From: Bacteroidota bacterium
Lineage (GTDB): Bacteria > Bacteroidota > Bacteroidia > Flavobacteriales > Flavobacteriaceae
Assembly (NCBI GenBank): GCA_029561105.1
Contig: JAKQJQ010000326.1
Location: forward strand, 1 to 50,008
Direction: 5' to 3'
Length of the DNA stretch: 50,008 nucleotides
The translations under genes and the position numbers were made by a program. The notes under the pieces are model-generated. The model was not told where the DNA came from. It did not search any database and worked only from the letters and a program-made list of their open reading frames with translations. Below, piece after piece: positions 24,156 through 32,088 of the stretch. Positions within the stretch are counted from its first letter, which is position 1; every line of letters begins with the position of its first letter.

Positions 24156-25571
24156 ATGGTTAAAAACCCGAGCTACAGCGAACAGGCGAAGCAAACGACC
24201 ATAAAGAATGAAATCTCACTCACCGGCGTAGGGCTCCACACCGGTAGGGAAGTGAAAATGACCTTTAAACCGGCTCCGGCCAACAACGGCTACACCTTTG
24301 TAAGGGTAGATCTGGAAGGCCAACCCGTTATTGAGGCGGATGCCAATTATGTGGTCAATACACAACGCGGCACCAACTTGGAGAAATTGGGCGTGAAAAT
24401 CCAAACCTCCGAGCATGTATTGGCCGCCTTTGTAGGTTGCGACGTTGATAATGTGATTATTGAGTTGGACGCGCCCGAGCCGCCCATCATGGACGGATCG
24501 TCAAAATATTTCGTTGAGGCGATTGAAAAAGCCGGAGTCGTTGAACTCGAGGCCGAAAGAAAATATTATGTAGTCAAAGAAGTCATTTCCTTTACCGACG
24601 AAGCCACCGGAAGTGAAATCCTGGTGATGCCATGCGACGACTACCAAGTGACGGCCATGGTCGACTTTGGAACCAAAGTATTGGGTACACAAAATGCCAC
24701 CATGAAGAATATTTCGGAGTTCAAGACCGAAATTTCGGAGGCGAGGACTTTTAGCTTCCTTCACGAACTCGAATCTTTGCTCGAAAATGGGCTCATCAAA
24801 GGCGGTGATCTCAACAATGCGATTGTTTATGTAGACAAGGAAATTTCTCCTTCGACCATGGAGAATTTAAGGGTGGCTTTTGGGAAGGACAAAATATCGG
24901 TAAAACCCAACGGCATCCTAGATAATTTGACGCTGCATTATCCAAACGAGGCTGCAAGGCACAAACTACTTGATGTGGTGGGTGATTTGGCTTTGATAGG
25001 AACGCGCATCAAAGGAAAAGTCATTGCCAACAAACCAGGGCATTTTGTCAATACGCAGTTTGCCAAGAAGATGTCTAAGATCATCAAGATTGAGCAAAAA
25101 AACCAGATTCCGGTTTACGACCTGAACCAGGAACCGTTGATGGACATCCATAAAATTATGGCCATGTTGCCGCACCGTCCGCCGTTCTTGCTTGTTGATA
25201 AAATCTTTGAATTGTCGGATTCGCATGTGGTAGGCTTGAAGAATGTCACCATGAACGAACCGTTTTTCGTGGGGCACTTTCCAGGCGCACCGGTAATGCC
25301 CGGTGTTTTAATCATCGAGGCGATGGCGCAAACCGGAGGAATCCTTATCTTAAGCACCGTTCCGGACCCAGAAAATTACCTCACCTACTTCATGAAGATA
25401 GACAACGTGAAATTCAAATACAAAGTGTTGCCCGGCGATACGTTGGTATTCAAATGCGATTTGATCTCACCCATACGCCGCGGAATCTGCCATATGCACG
25501 CCAATGCCTACGCCAACGGCAGGTTGGTTGCAGAGGCCGAATTGATGGCGCAAATTTCAAAAAAGCAATAA
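24156..25571 (+). CDS. lpxC/fabZ: Bifunctional UDP-3-O-acyl-GlcNAc deacetylase / 3-hydroxyacyl-ACP dehydratase
   Basis: This 471-residue fusion joins two steps. Residues ~1-310 are LpxC, the zinc deacetylase that commits to lipid A: zinc ligands are the His in SEHVLAAF and the His/Asp of HKLLDVVGDLAL, and the general acid His lies in NKPGHF. Residues ~325-471 are FabZ with catalytic His in FFVGHFPGAPVMPG and Glu in LIIEAMAQTGG. FabZ and LpxC compete for the 3-hydroxyacyl-ACP pool, so the fusion ties both fates together; it is typical of Bacteroidota. It is preceded by lpxD and followed by lpxA. Confidence 0.97.
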   Translation: MVKNPSYSEQAKQTTIKNEISLTGVGLHTGREVKMTFKPAPANNGYTFVRVDLEGQPVIEADANYVVNTQRGTNLEKLGVKIQTSEHVLAAFVGCDVDNVIIELDAPEPPIMDGSSKYFVEAIEKAGVVELEAERKYYVVKEVISFTDEATGSEILVMPCDDYQVTAMVDFGTKVLGTQNATMKNISEFKTEISEARTFSFLHELESLLENGLIKGGDLNNAIVYVDKEISPSTMENLRVAFGKDKISVKPNGILDNLTLHYPNEAARHKLLDVVGDLALIGTRIKGKVIANKPGHFVNTQFAKKMSKIIKIEQKNQIPVYDLNQEPLMDIHKIMAMLPHRPPFLLVDKIFELSDSHVVGLKNVTMNEPFFVGHFPGAPVMPGVLIIEAMAQTGGILILSTVPDPENYLTYFMKIDNVKFKYKVLPGDTLVFKCDLISPIRRGICHMHANAYANGRLVAEAELMAQISKKQ

Positions 25572-25628
25572 AAGCAATCGGGCGAAACGCAGCAGCAAAC
25601 TTTGCCTCGACGATAAAAATACAGACAA

Positions 25629-26417
25629 ATGAATCAACCCTTAGCCTATGTTCATCCGGGCGCCAAGATCGCAAAGAATGTGGTCATTGAGCCATTTACC
25701 ACGATACATAACAATGTAGTAATCGGCGACGGAACCTGGATCGGATCCAACGTCACCATCATGGAAGGCGCACGCATCGGGAAGAACTGCAACATTTTTC
25801 CGGGCGCTGTAATTTCGGCCGTTCCGCAGGATTTGAAATTTGGCGGTGAGGAATCGCTTGCCATTATCGGCGACAACTGTACCATCCGCGAATGCGTAAC
25901 CATCAACCGCGGTACGATTGCTTCGGGCCAGACGGTGGTTGGGAACAATTGTTTAATCATGGCGTATGCACACGTCGCGCACGATTGTGTGATCGGCGAC
26001 CATTCTATTATCGTCAACGGTGTGGCTCTGGCCGGGCATGTGGTGATTGGCAAACACGCGGTAATCGGCGGATTGGCTGCGATACACCAGTTCATCCATA
26101 TCGGTGACCACGCGATGGTTTCGGGCGGATCACTTGTCAGGAAAGACGTGCCACCGTTTACCAAAGCCGCAAAAGAGCCGTTGTCATACGTTGGCATCAA
26201 CTCGGTGGGCCTTCGCAGACGTGGTTTCTCGACCGATAAAATTCGTGAGATACAAGACATTTACCGGACTTTGTACCAAAAAAATTACAATACCACGCAA
26301 GCCTGTAGCATTATCGAGGCCGAAATGGAGGCCACGCCCGAGCGCGATGAAATCCTCGATTTTATCAAGAATTCTTCGCGAGGCGTGATGAAGGGCTACA
26401 CGGGAAGTTACCAATAA
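25629..26417 (+). CDS. lpxA: Acyl-ACP--UDP-GlcNAc O-acyltransferase
   Basis: This 262-residue enzyme makes the first lipid A intermediate by O-acylation of UDP-GlcNAc. It has the hexapeptide beta-helix ([19 protein letters not shown] onward), the catalytic His in [13 protein letters not shown] (about residue 122), and the C-terminal helical region with GLRRRGFS and a [14 protein letters not shown] segment. Length is as expected (~260). It follows lpxC/fabZ by 57 bases, so lpxD-lpxC/fabZ-lpxA form an operon. Confidence 0.96.
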   Translation: MNQPLAYVHPGAKIAKNVVIEPFTTIHNNVVIGDGTWIGSNVTIMEGARIGKNCNIFPGAVISAVPQDLKFGGEESLAIIGDNCTIRECVTINRGTIASGQTVVGNNCLIMAYAHVAHDCVIGDHSIIVNGVALAGHVVIGKHAVIGGLAAIHQFIHIGDHAMVSGGSLVRKDVPPFTKAAKEPLSYVGINSVGLRRRGFSTDKIREIQDIYRTLYQKNYNTTQACSIIEAEMEATPERDEILDFIKNSSRGVMKGYTGSYQ

Positions 26418-26445
26418 TGTGCTGCGTGTGGAATGGTGAATCGAA

Positions 26446-26486
26446 ACCATTCTTCATTCAATATTCAAAATTCAACATTTATAATT
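26446..26486 (+). repeat. Word tract (ATTCAATATTCAAAATTC type), half palindrome
   Basis: CCATTCTTCATTCAATATTC followed by AAAATTCAACATTT uses the vocabulary of the 5109 and 34131 tracts. It lies between lpxA and efp. No mirrored arm is visible. Confidence 0.55.
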
Positions 26487-26498
26487 AATTCAAATACA

Positions 26499-27065
26499 AT
26501 GGCATCTACATCAGATATTAAAAACGGATTGTGCATCAAGTTCAACCACGACATCTACAAAATCATCGAGTTCTTACACGTAAAACCAGGCAAAGGACCT
26601 GCTTTTGTGCGTACCAAACTCAAAAGTGTCACCAACGGAAAAGTGATCGACAATACTTTTTCTGCAGGACACAAGATTGATGAAATCCGTGTGGAGACGC
26701 ACAAATTCCAGTACTTATATGCCGAAGGCGATCAGTTCAACTTTATGAATACCGAGAGTTTTGAGCAAATTACCATCAACCGAAATGCGCTCGATGCAGC
26801 CGATTTGATGAAAGAAGGATCAGAAGTGATGGTGCAGATCAACACCGAAACCGATTTGCCTTTGTCGGTAGATATGCCGGCTTCGGTTATCCTTGAAGTG
26901 ACTTATGCCGAACCAGGTGTGAAAGGCAATACCGCCACGAACGCCACCAAAGCTGCAACAGTAGAAACAGGCGCGACTATCAATGTTCCGTTGTTCATCA
27001 ACGAAGGAGATAAAATCAAGATCGATACCGCTTCAGGGAAATATATGGAGCGTGTGAAAGAGTAA
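26499..27065 (+). CDS. efp: Elongation factor P
   Basis: This 188-residue factor enters the E site of ribosomes stalled on proline stretches and stimulates peptide bond formation. The loop HVKPGKGPAFVRTK contains the conserved Lys (near residue 34) that is modified in many bacteria. The three beta-barrel domains are full length, with VILEVTYAEPGVKG near residue 130 and the C-terminal INEGDKIKIDTASGKYMERVK. The start at 26499 (MASTSDIKNG) is chosen over the longer frame to 26433, which runs through a repeat tract. No modification enzyme gene is nearby. Confidence 0.97.
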   Translation: MASTSDIKNGLCIKFNHDIYKIIEFLHVKPGKGPAFVRTKLKSVTNGKVIDNTFSAGHKIDEIRVETHKFQYLYAEGDQFNFMNTESFEQITINRNALDAADLMKEGSEVMVQINTETDLPLSVDMPASVILEVTYAEPGVKGNTATNATKAATVETGATINVPLFINEGDKIKIDTASGKYMERVKE

Positions 27066-27142
27066 TATTGCTTTAAGCCATAAGCTTTAAGCGATAAGCC
27101 CTCGGCAGCAGCTTAAAGCTTGTGGCTTATTGCTTACAGCCA
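27066..27142. repeat. Palindromic word tract (GCTTTAAGCCATAAGC type)
   Basis: The left arm GCTTTAAGCCATAAGCTTTA and the right arm (AGCTTAAAGCTTGTGGCTTA then TTGCTTACAGC) mirror each other around CCTCGGCAGC. The tract starts within 5 bases of the efp stop and ends just before the second lpxD-like gene. Confidence 0.75.
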
Positions 27143-27151
27143 AAATAAAAT

Positions 27152-28081
27152 ATGAAGTTTCCCAAGGTTTTCCCACTACAAGAAATCGCCGATTTACTCG
27201 AATGCCAATTCGTAGGCGACAAGGATTTCCCGGTACACGGCATGAACGAGATTCATGTGGTAGAACCTGGCGATATTGTCTTTGTGGACCACCCCAAATA
27301 TTACGATAAGGCTTTGCAATCGGCCGCGACCGTGGTTTTGATCAATAAAGAAGTAGATTGCCCTGAAGGAAAAGCCTTGCTGATTTCTGACGATCCGTTT
27401 CGAGATTTCAATCGGCTTACGAGGCATTTCAAGCCGTTTCGGTTTTCTAATGTAGCTATTTCGGAGTCGGCGCAGATTGGCGAAGGCACGATGATCCAAC
27501 CCAATACTTTCATTGGGAATTACGTGAAAATCGGCCAGAATTGTACCATCCATTCGAATGTTTCGATTTATGACCACACCGTCATTGGCGACAATGTCAT
27601 CATCCACGCCGGGACCGTTTTGGGCGGCGACGCCTTTTACTATAAAAAGCGTCCCGAAGGATTTGACCAATTGCTCTCGGGCGGACGCGTCGTCATCCAT
27701 GACAATGTTGGAATTGGCGCGTTGTGTACGATAGACAAAGGCGTGAGTGGCGACACCATCATTGGTGAAGGCTCTAAGCTCGACAATCAGGTACACGTGG
27801 GTCATGACACCGTAATCGGGAAAAAATGCCTGATTGCTTCACAGACGGGAATTGCGGGTTGCGTCATCATCGAGGACGAGGTTACGCTTTGGGGACAAGT
27901 GGGTACCACAAGCGGTATCACCATCGGCACCAAGGCGGTGATTATGGGCCAGACCGGCGTGACCAAATCGGTAGAAGGCGGTAAAAGTTATTTTGGGACG
28001 CCCATCGAGGAATCGCGCGAGAAACTCAAGCAGTTGGCCAACGTCAAACGCATACCAGAAATACTAAACAAACTCAAATAA
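27152..28081 (+). CDS. Second LpxD-like UDP-3-O-acylglucosamine N-acyltransferase
   Basis: This 309-residue protein has the same plan as LpxD: an N-terminal nucleotide-binding domain (LECQFVGDKDFPVHGMNEI, then VFVDHPKYYDKAL) and a hexapeptide beta-helix, with His in QVHVGHDTVIGKKCLIASQ at the position of the catalytic His. It is shorter than the canonical copy at 23123 and the two differ widely. Such paralogues are usual in Bacteroidota, but what the second acts on is unknown; it could N-acylate another nucleotide amino sugar. Its stop overlaps the next start by one base (TAATG). Confidence 0.85.
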   Translation: MKFPKVFPLQEIADLLECQFVGDKDFPVHGMNEIHVVEPGDIVFVDHPKYYDKALQSAATVVLINKEVDCPEGKALLISDDPFRDFNRLTRHFKPFRFSNVAISESAQIGEGTMIQPNTFIGNYVKIGQNCTIHSNVSIYDHTVIGDNVIIHAGTVLGGDAFYYKKRPEGFDQLLSGGRVVIHDNVGIGALCTIDKGVSGDTIIGEGSKLDNQVHVGHDTVIGKKCLIASQTGIAGCVIIEDEVTLWGQVGTTSGITIGTKAVIMGQTGVTKSVEGGKSYFGTPIEESREKLKQLANVKRIPEILNKLK

Positions 28082-28446
28082 TGAAGTCTGCCAAAAAAAT
28101 TGTCCAGGATTTTTACAAATCCGATGCATTGATTGACCCGCAGGTCATGGACACTTACCTTCATCCCGAAATTACCCTGGACTGGAACAGCAGCAAGGGG
28201 TTTATTCAGCTCAAGAAAGACGAAATCCTTGCGATGACGACAGAAATGAGCAAGGCTTATGTGCGATCTAAGGCGCGCATCAGCCACATTTTACAGGACG
28301 GAGACGGTGTTGCCGTACGATACTCGCATTACATCAAAACCATCGAGAACCCACGCGAAGAAATGCTCCTGGCACATTTCATGGTGATTTGGGAACTCAA
28401 GGATGGCCAATTGTTCCGTGGATTCCAGATGAGCCAACTGTCTTAA
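28081..28446 (+). CDS. NTF2-like (SnoaL-type) family protein
   Basis: This 121-residue single-domain protein has the nuclear transport factor 2-like cone fold: a helical start (KKIVQDFYKSDALIDPQVMDTYLHPEI), then strands with VRYSHYIKTIENP, MVIWELKDGQLFRGFQMSQ. It could be an enzyme or a binding protein; no catalytic residues can be named. It overlaps the second LpxD-like gene by one base and is followed by sucD, an order I recall as common in flavobacteria. Confidence 0.82.
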   Translation: MKSAKKIVQDFYKSDALIDPQVMDTYLHPEITLDWNSSKGFIQLKKDEILAMTTEMSKAYVRSKARISHILQDGDGVAVRYSHYIKTIENPREEMLLAHFMVIWELKDGQLFRGFQMSQLS

Positions 28447-28487
28447 ATTATTTTAGTAAAAAGCTTTAAAAACCGTTTGTAAAAACT

Positions 28488-28495
28488 TACTTTTG
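28488..28495 (+). promoter_or_regulatory. -7 box for sucD
   Basis: TACTTTTG matches TAnnTTTG and lies 31 bases before the sucD ATG. No -33 TTG is at the usual spacing; a TTTG at 28476 is too close. Confidence 0.5.
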
Positions 28496-28526
28496 CAAGC
28501 ATTAAAAACAACATAAAAAATAAATC

Positions 28527-29399
28527 ATGAGCGTTTTAGTCAATAAGAATTCAAAAATAATCGTGCAGGGTTTTACCGGAAGCGAAGGAACTTTCCATGC
28601 TGAGCAAATGATTGAATACGGAACCAACGTTGTAGGCGGTGTCACTCCGGGTAAAGGAGGTTCAACGCATCTTGATCGTCCGGTTTTCAATACTGTCAAA
28701 GAAGCCGTAGACCAAGCCGGTGCCGATACGACCATTATTTTTGTTCCGCCAGCTTTTGCCGCCGACGCGATTATGGAAGCTGCCGACGCCGGAATCAAAG
28801 TAATCATCACGATTACCGAAGGTATCCCGGTAGCCGACATGATTAAAGCCAATGAATATATCAAAGACCGCAATTGTACACTCATCGGGCCAAACTGTCC
28901 TGGAGTCATCACGCCCGAGGAAGCCAAAGTGGGCATCATGCCAGGTTTCGTCTTTAAAAAAGGAACGGTTGGAATCGTTTCAAAATCGGGAACTCTTACC
29001 TATGAAGCAGCCGATCAGGTAGTGAAACAAGGCATGGGAATCACCACAGCGATTGGAATCGGTGGCGACCCAATTATTGGTACCACGACCAAAATGGCCG
29101 TAGAAATGCTCATGAATGACCCAGAAACCAAATGCATTGTCATGATCGGTGAAATCGGCGGACAACTCGAAGCCGATGCTGCCAAATGGATCAAGGCCGA
29201 TGGCAACCGCAAACCAGTAATCGGGTTTATTGCCGGAGAAACCGCACCAAAAGGTAGAACGATGGGTCATGCCGGAGCCATCGTTGGTGGATCTGACGAT
29301 ACAGCCGAAGCCAAGAAACGCATCATGCGCGAGAATGGCATATATGTAGTGGATTCTCCTGCTGAGATCGGTAAGAAAGTAAAAGAAGTCATGGGATAA
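28527..29399 (+). CDS. sucD: Succinate--CoA ligase alpha subunit
   Basis: This 290-residue subunit binds CoA and carries the phosphohistidine of succinyl-CoA synthetase, the TCA cycle step that makes nucleoside triphosphate. Evidence is QGFTGSEGTFHAEQMI near residue 12, GGVTPGKGG, IGPNCPGVITPEEAKVGIMPG (about residues 120-140), and the active-site His in MGHAGAIVGG (near residue 247). Length is standard. The beta subunit gene sucC is not in the window. Confidence 0.97.
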   Translation: MSVLVNKNSKIIVQGFTGSEGTFHAEQMIEYGTNVVGGVTPGKGGSTHLDRPVFNTVKEAVDQAGADTTIIFVPPAFAADAIMEAADAGIKVIITITEGIPVADMIKANEYIKDRNCTLIGPNCPGVITPEEAKVGIMPGFVFKKGTVGIVSKSGTLTYEAADQVVKQGMGITTAIGIGGDPIIGTTTKMAVEMLMNDPETKCIVMIGEIGGQLEADAAKWIKADGNRKPVIGFIAGETAPKGRTMGHAGAIVGGSDDTAEAKKRIMRENGIYVVDSPAEIGKKVKEVMG

Positions 29400-29410
29400 T
29401 TTCCCGAATG

Positions 29411-29452
29411 AAAAATACAGATACCTCACGGATTCGTGGGGTATTTTTTTTA
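29411..29452 (+). terminator. Intrinsic terminator after sucD
   Basis: The 10-bp stem ATACCTCACG / CGTGGGGTAT (29421-29430 with 29435-29444) has a GATT loop and is followed by a run of T. Confidence 0.9.
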
Positions 29453-29469
29453 ATGTAAATAGAATTAAG

Positions 29470-29898
29470 ATGTACAAAGAATTAACAAAGTTCAAAACCA
29501 ACAATAATTTTAATTTCACCGCCGAAGATAGCTTAGAGGAAGTTTGCAACGCGTCCCAAAGTGGAAGTGGTATTTTCCTGGTCTACGATGCCTCTAACGA
29601 AGAAAAAGAACTCATCATGGTAGGTTCTACCGGAACGGTCCAAAACGACGGAACGCTCAAAAGCAAGAACGGCGGGCTTTACGACAAGATTGTCAACGGA
29701 CACCAATTTGCCAAAACCGGACGCAAATATTCGTGGCCCGCGCAAATGAAACTTGAAAAACGCGACCGTCTTGAGGTATTTTGGTATGAGACTTTCAACG
29801 CGAAAAACAGATTCATCCCGACTTATGTGGAAGGTTTGATTTTGCAGAAATTCCTTGAAGAGAATGGTAAACTTCCTAAATGGAATGTTGCGTTTTAA
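29470..29898 (+). CDS. Hypothetical protein, possible divergent GIY-YIG fold
   Basis: I do not recognise a named family. The 142-residue soluble protein has SGIFLVYDASNEEKELIMVG in its first third, a possible divergent form of the GIY ... YIG strands. GGLYDKIVNGHQ follows where GIY-YIG proteins carry a basic residue, and VEGLILQKFLEENGKLPKWN near the end has the spacing of the Glu and Asn motifs. If right, it would be a nuclease-like domain with altered core residues. The resemblance is by eye only. The gene is isolated between two terminators. Confidence 0.75.
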   Translation: MYKELTKFKTNNNFNFTAEDSLEEVCNASQSGSGIFLVYDASNEEKELIMVGSTGTVQNDGTLKSKNGGLYDKIVNGHQFAKTGRKYSWPAQMKLEKRDRLEVFWYETFNAKNRFIPTYVEGLILQKFLEENGKLPKWNVAF

Positions 29899-29902
29899 AA
29901 TA

Positions 29903-29930
29903 ACAGCCTTGCATTGCAGGGCTTTTTTAT
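29903..29930 (+). terminator. Intrinsic terminator
   Basis: The stem AGCCTTGC / GCAGGGCT (29905-29912 with 29916-29923, one G-T pair) has a three-base loop and six T after it. Confidence 0.85.
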
Positions 29931-29940
29931 ATTACATTTG
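29909..29940 (+). promoter_or_regulatory. Promoter of the acyltransferase gene, overlapping the terminator
   Basis: A TTG (29909-29911), a 21-base spacer and TACATTTG (29933-29940) match the Bacteroidota promoter plan. The -7 box ends three bases before the ATG at 29944, pointing to a leaderless transcript. The -33 TTG lies within the terminator stem of the preceding gene. Confidence 0.55.
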
Positions 29941-29943
29941 GGT

Positions 29944-31086
29944 ATGCAGACAACCGCCGGCGGCAACATTGAGAGCCAATTTTTTCCGGCACTAACCGGA
30001 GTCAGAGCCTTTACGGCGTACTTGGTTTATTTGTGCCATTTCGTCTTTTTTTATCCAAGCGTTTTCTCGCACCGTATCAATTGTTTTTTTAGCGAGTTTT
30101 ACGTGAGCGTTGCCATGTTTTTTGTACTCAGCGGATTCCTGATTACCTACCGATATTACAGCCTGCCCAAATTTAATTTCAGGAACTATATGGTCAAGCG
30201 ATTTGCGCGCGTTTATCCCATGTATTTTATCCTGACTACGCTGTTTTTTGTTTATCTGGCTGTTGGTGAAAGGCAATTTACATTTTTTGATTTCAAACTC
30301 TACCTGCTGAATATCTCCATGCTCAAAGGTTTTTTTTATGACTTTTTCCAGTCTGGAATTGCGCCGGGTTGGTCATTGACCTTGGAGGAAATTTTTTATT
30401 TCATGGTTCCCGCTCTTTTTGTACTGATGCGAAAGAGAGTTTCCTATCTTTTTGTGGTGCCGGTTGTTTTCTTGGTTACCGGATTGATTCTGGTACGTTT
30501 GGTAGGCGTTTTAGATTTACGCGGTTTCTTGCGGGATGATTCGTTCATGTTCAATTACACCATATTTGGACGTATTTCTGAATTCATCGCCGGGATTTTT
30601 CTCGCTGTCTTATTCAAAAAATACCATCAAAGACGCGACACAAAATATTTTACCTATTTCGGATTGGGTGTGATTTTTCTAGGTGTCTACGTGCTGTCAA
30701 TAAAAGAAAGCGCTCGCATTGACCGGTTTGAACAACCATTCGGCAAACTGCTCAACACTTTTGTAATTCCGATTTTTGGCATCTTACCTTTTTATTGGGG
30801 TTTGGTAACTGAAAAGACATTGATTTCTAAAATATTCTCGTCTAAGTTATTGCAGGTATTGGGCAAAAGCAGTTATGTTTTTTACTTAATCCATATCTGG
30901 TTCCTGATTGTAATGGTCGACTATGGCAGTCATTCATACTTTGTTGAATTTCTAATGCTTAATGTCATTGCGGTGTTGCTTTACTACAGTCTCGAAAAAC
31001 CACTCGAAAAATTGATCCGTGTGAAGATGATGGTGGATAAGGCCAAAATGCCGGGTTTAAAACAAGAAGCTTCACGTCGAATCTAA
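29944..31086 (+). CDS. Acyltransferase-3 (OafA/YrhL) family membrane protein
   Basis: This 380-residue integral membrane protein has about ten transmembrane segments and the N-terminal FPALTGVRAFTAYLVYLCHFVFF motif, where the His is thought to be catalytic in this family. It also has the YMVKRFARVYPMYF loop and GIAPGWSLTLEEIFYFMVPALF, all typical of acyltransferase 3. Such proteins O-acylate surface polysaccharides or lipids. The start at 29944 is favoured by the promoter box just before it. The last ~9 codons (LKQEASRRI) overlap a type IX sorting-domain remnant in another frame, so the native C-terminus may have been replaced. Confidence 0.88.
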   Translation: MQTTAGGNIESQFFPALTGVRAFTAYLVYLCHFVFFYPSVFSHRINCFFSEFYVSVAMFFVLSGFLITYRYYSLPKFNFRNYMVKRFARVYPMYFILTTLFFVYLAVGERQFTFFDFKLYLLNISMLKGFFYDFFQSGIAPGWSLTLEEIFYFMVPALFVLMRKRVSYLFVVPVVFLVTGLILVRLVGVLDLRGFLRDDSFMFNYTIFGRISEFIAGIFLAVLFKKYHQRRDTKYFTYFGLGVIFLGVYVLSIKESARIDRFEQPFGKLLNTFVIPIFGILPFYWGLVTEKTLISKIFSSKLLQVLGKSSYVFYLIHIWFLIVMVDYGSHSYFVEFLMLNVIAVLLYYSLEKPLEKLIRVKMMVDKAKMPGLKQEASRRI

Positions 31087-31249
31087 AACACCAATCCAAT
31101 CCATCTTGATTTACAACGGCTTGGGGCAAATGGTTTTGTCTGTTGCATCGGTCAACGTGGTCGATGTTTCAAAGCTACAACCAGGAACTTATCTAATTCG
31201 GTCACATTCCGACGGCCGTGCTTCAACTTCTAAATTCATCAAACTATAG
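31061..31249 (+). pseudogene. Remnant of a type IX secretion C-terminal sorting domain
   Basis: In the frame beginning at 31061, after a TAA at 31058-31060, the DNA encodes NKKLHVESKTPIQSILIYNG, then GLGQMVLSV, VVDVSKLQPGTYLIR and SKFIKL before a TAG. This is the full back half of a type A sorting domain with all its usual landmarks (IYNxxGQ, VSKLQPGTYLI, KFIK). There is no start codon, no signal peptide and no protein body upstream. It therefore looks like the 3' stump of a deleted secreted-protein gene, joined to the end of the acyltransferase gene near 31060. Confidence 0.8.
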
Positions 31250-31306
31250 CGGGAATTTCGAAAAACCCCACAGTCCATTTTTTGTAATTTTAAGCAAAAC
31301 AAAAAT

Positions 31307-31828
31307 ATGGACACCATCGCTGTTGTTTTGGAGAAGTTGCGGATAACCATTGAAAAGAAAGGAATAGCGGTCCTTCGAATTGCTGTGGGAATCATTTTCT
31401 TTTGGTTTGGATTCCTCAAATTTTTTGGGCAACTGAGTGCGGCCGAAGCCATCGCTTCCAAAACCATTTCATGGCTCACTTTCGACACACTCCAGCCCAA
31501 AGTTTCCATGCCTATCCTTGCGGCACTTGAATGTCTGATCGGGATTGGCATTCTCACCAAAAAATATATGGAATATGTGATTCCGGTATTGTATTTTCAA
31601 ATGGCCGGAACGCTATTGCCGCTCGTCATTTTTCCCCATGAAACCTGGGAAATTGCGCCTTTTGTGCCTACACTCGAAGGACAATACATCCTCAAGAACG
31701 CCGTGTTGATTGCTGCCGGGATTGTGCTCGGCGCGATTGCAAAAGGAGCAAAGCTGATTCAGGATCCCGAAATTGCAGGCAAGGCGAAGCAAATAGAAGA
31801 GAAGAAGGAAGCCGAATCTGGGAATTAA
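31307..31828 (+). CDS. DoxX/DUF417-like membrane protein
   Basis: This 173-residue protein has four predicted transmembrane segments (about residues 20-40, 68-85, 90-110 and 128-148) and the pattern of the DoxX-like/DUF417 group: IAVGIIFFWFGFLKFF in the first helix, PILAALECLIGIGILTKKY in the second, and EGQYILKNAVLIAAG in the fourth. A charged tail (EIAGKAKQIEEKKEAES) ends it. Function is unknown; members have been linked to redox or reactive chlorine stress. The stop overlaps that of the convergent small membrane protein gene by four bases. Confidence 0.8.
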   Translation: MDTIAVVLEKLRITIEKKGIAVLRIAVGIIFFWFGFLKFFGQLSAAEAIASKTISWLTFDTLQPKVSMPILAALECLIGIGILTKKYMEYVIPVLYFQMAGTLLPLVIFPHETWEIAPFVPTLEGQYILKNAVLIAAGIVLGAIAKGAKLIQDPEIAGKAKQIEEKKEAESGN

Positions 31829-32055
31829 TTGTTGAAATATTTTCTATCCCAGATGGCCGAGTTGAAATTCTTGCCCAGCATGAAAAAGGCATACAGGAAT
31901 ACCGCCACAATTGACTTGAACGCAAACAAAAAGATGATAATTCCTGCCATGGGCACCGATTTGCTTAAATTGGTCTCAGGCGTCATCCAGGTGATTAAAA
32001 GACTTACGAGAACACAAAACAAAGTAAAACTCATCAGGTTTTTGAAGGGTTTCAT
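31825..32055 (-). CDS. Small membrane protein, 76 residues, possible cytochrome oxidase subunit IV-like
   Basis: The protein has two hydrophobic helices (FTLFCVLVSLLITWM and AGIIIFLFAFKSIVAVFLYAF) with a short polar loop and a basic tail. The second helix, with its internal Lys, resembles prokaryotic cytochrome c oxidase subunit IV, but no oxidase genes are near. I favour this minus frame over the plus-strand frame at the same place because it shows clean membrane segments. It lies 33 bases downstream of the 150-residue gene on the same strand. Confidence 0.65.
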   Translation of the reverse strand: MKPFKNLMSFTLFCVLVSLLITWMTPETNLSKSVPMAGIIIFLFAFKSIVAVFLYAFFMLGKNFNSAIWDRKYFNN

Positions 32056-32088
32056 GAGCCATTTTCGTTTGGTAGTCAGGTCGTTTCC

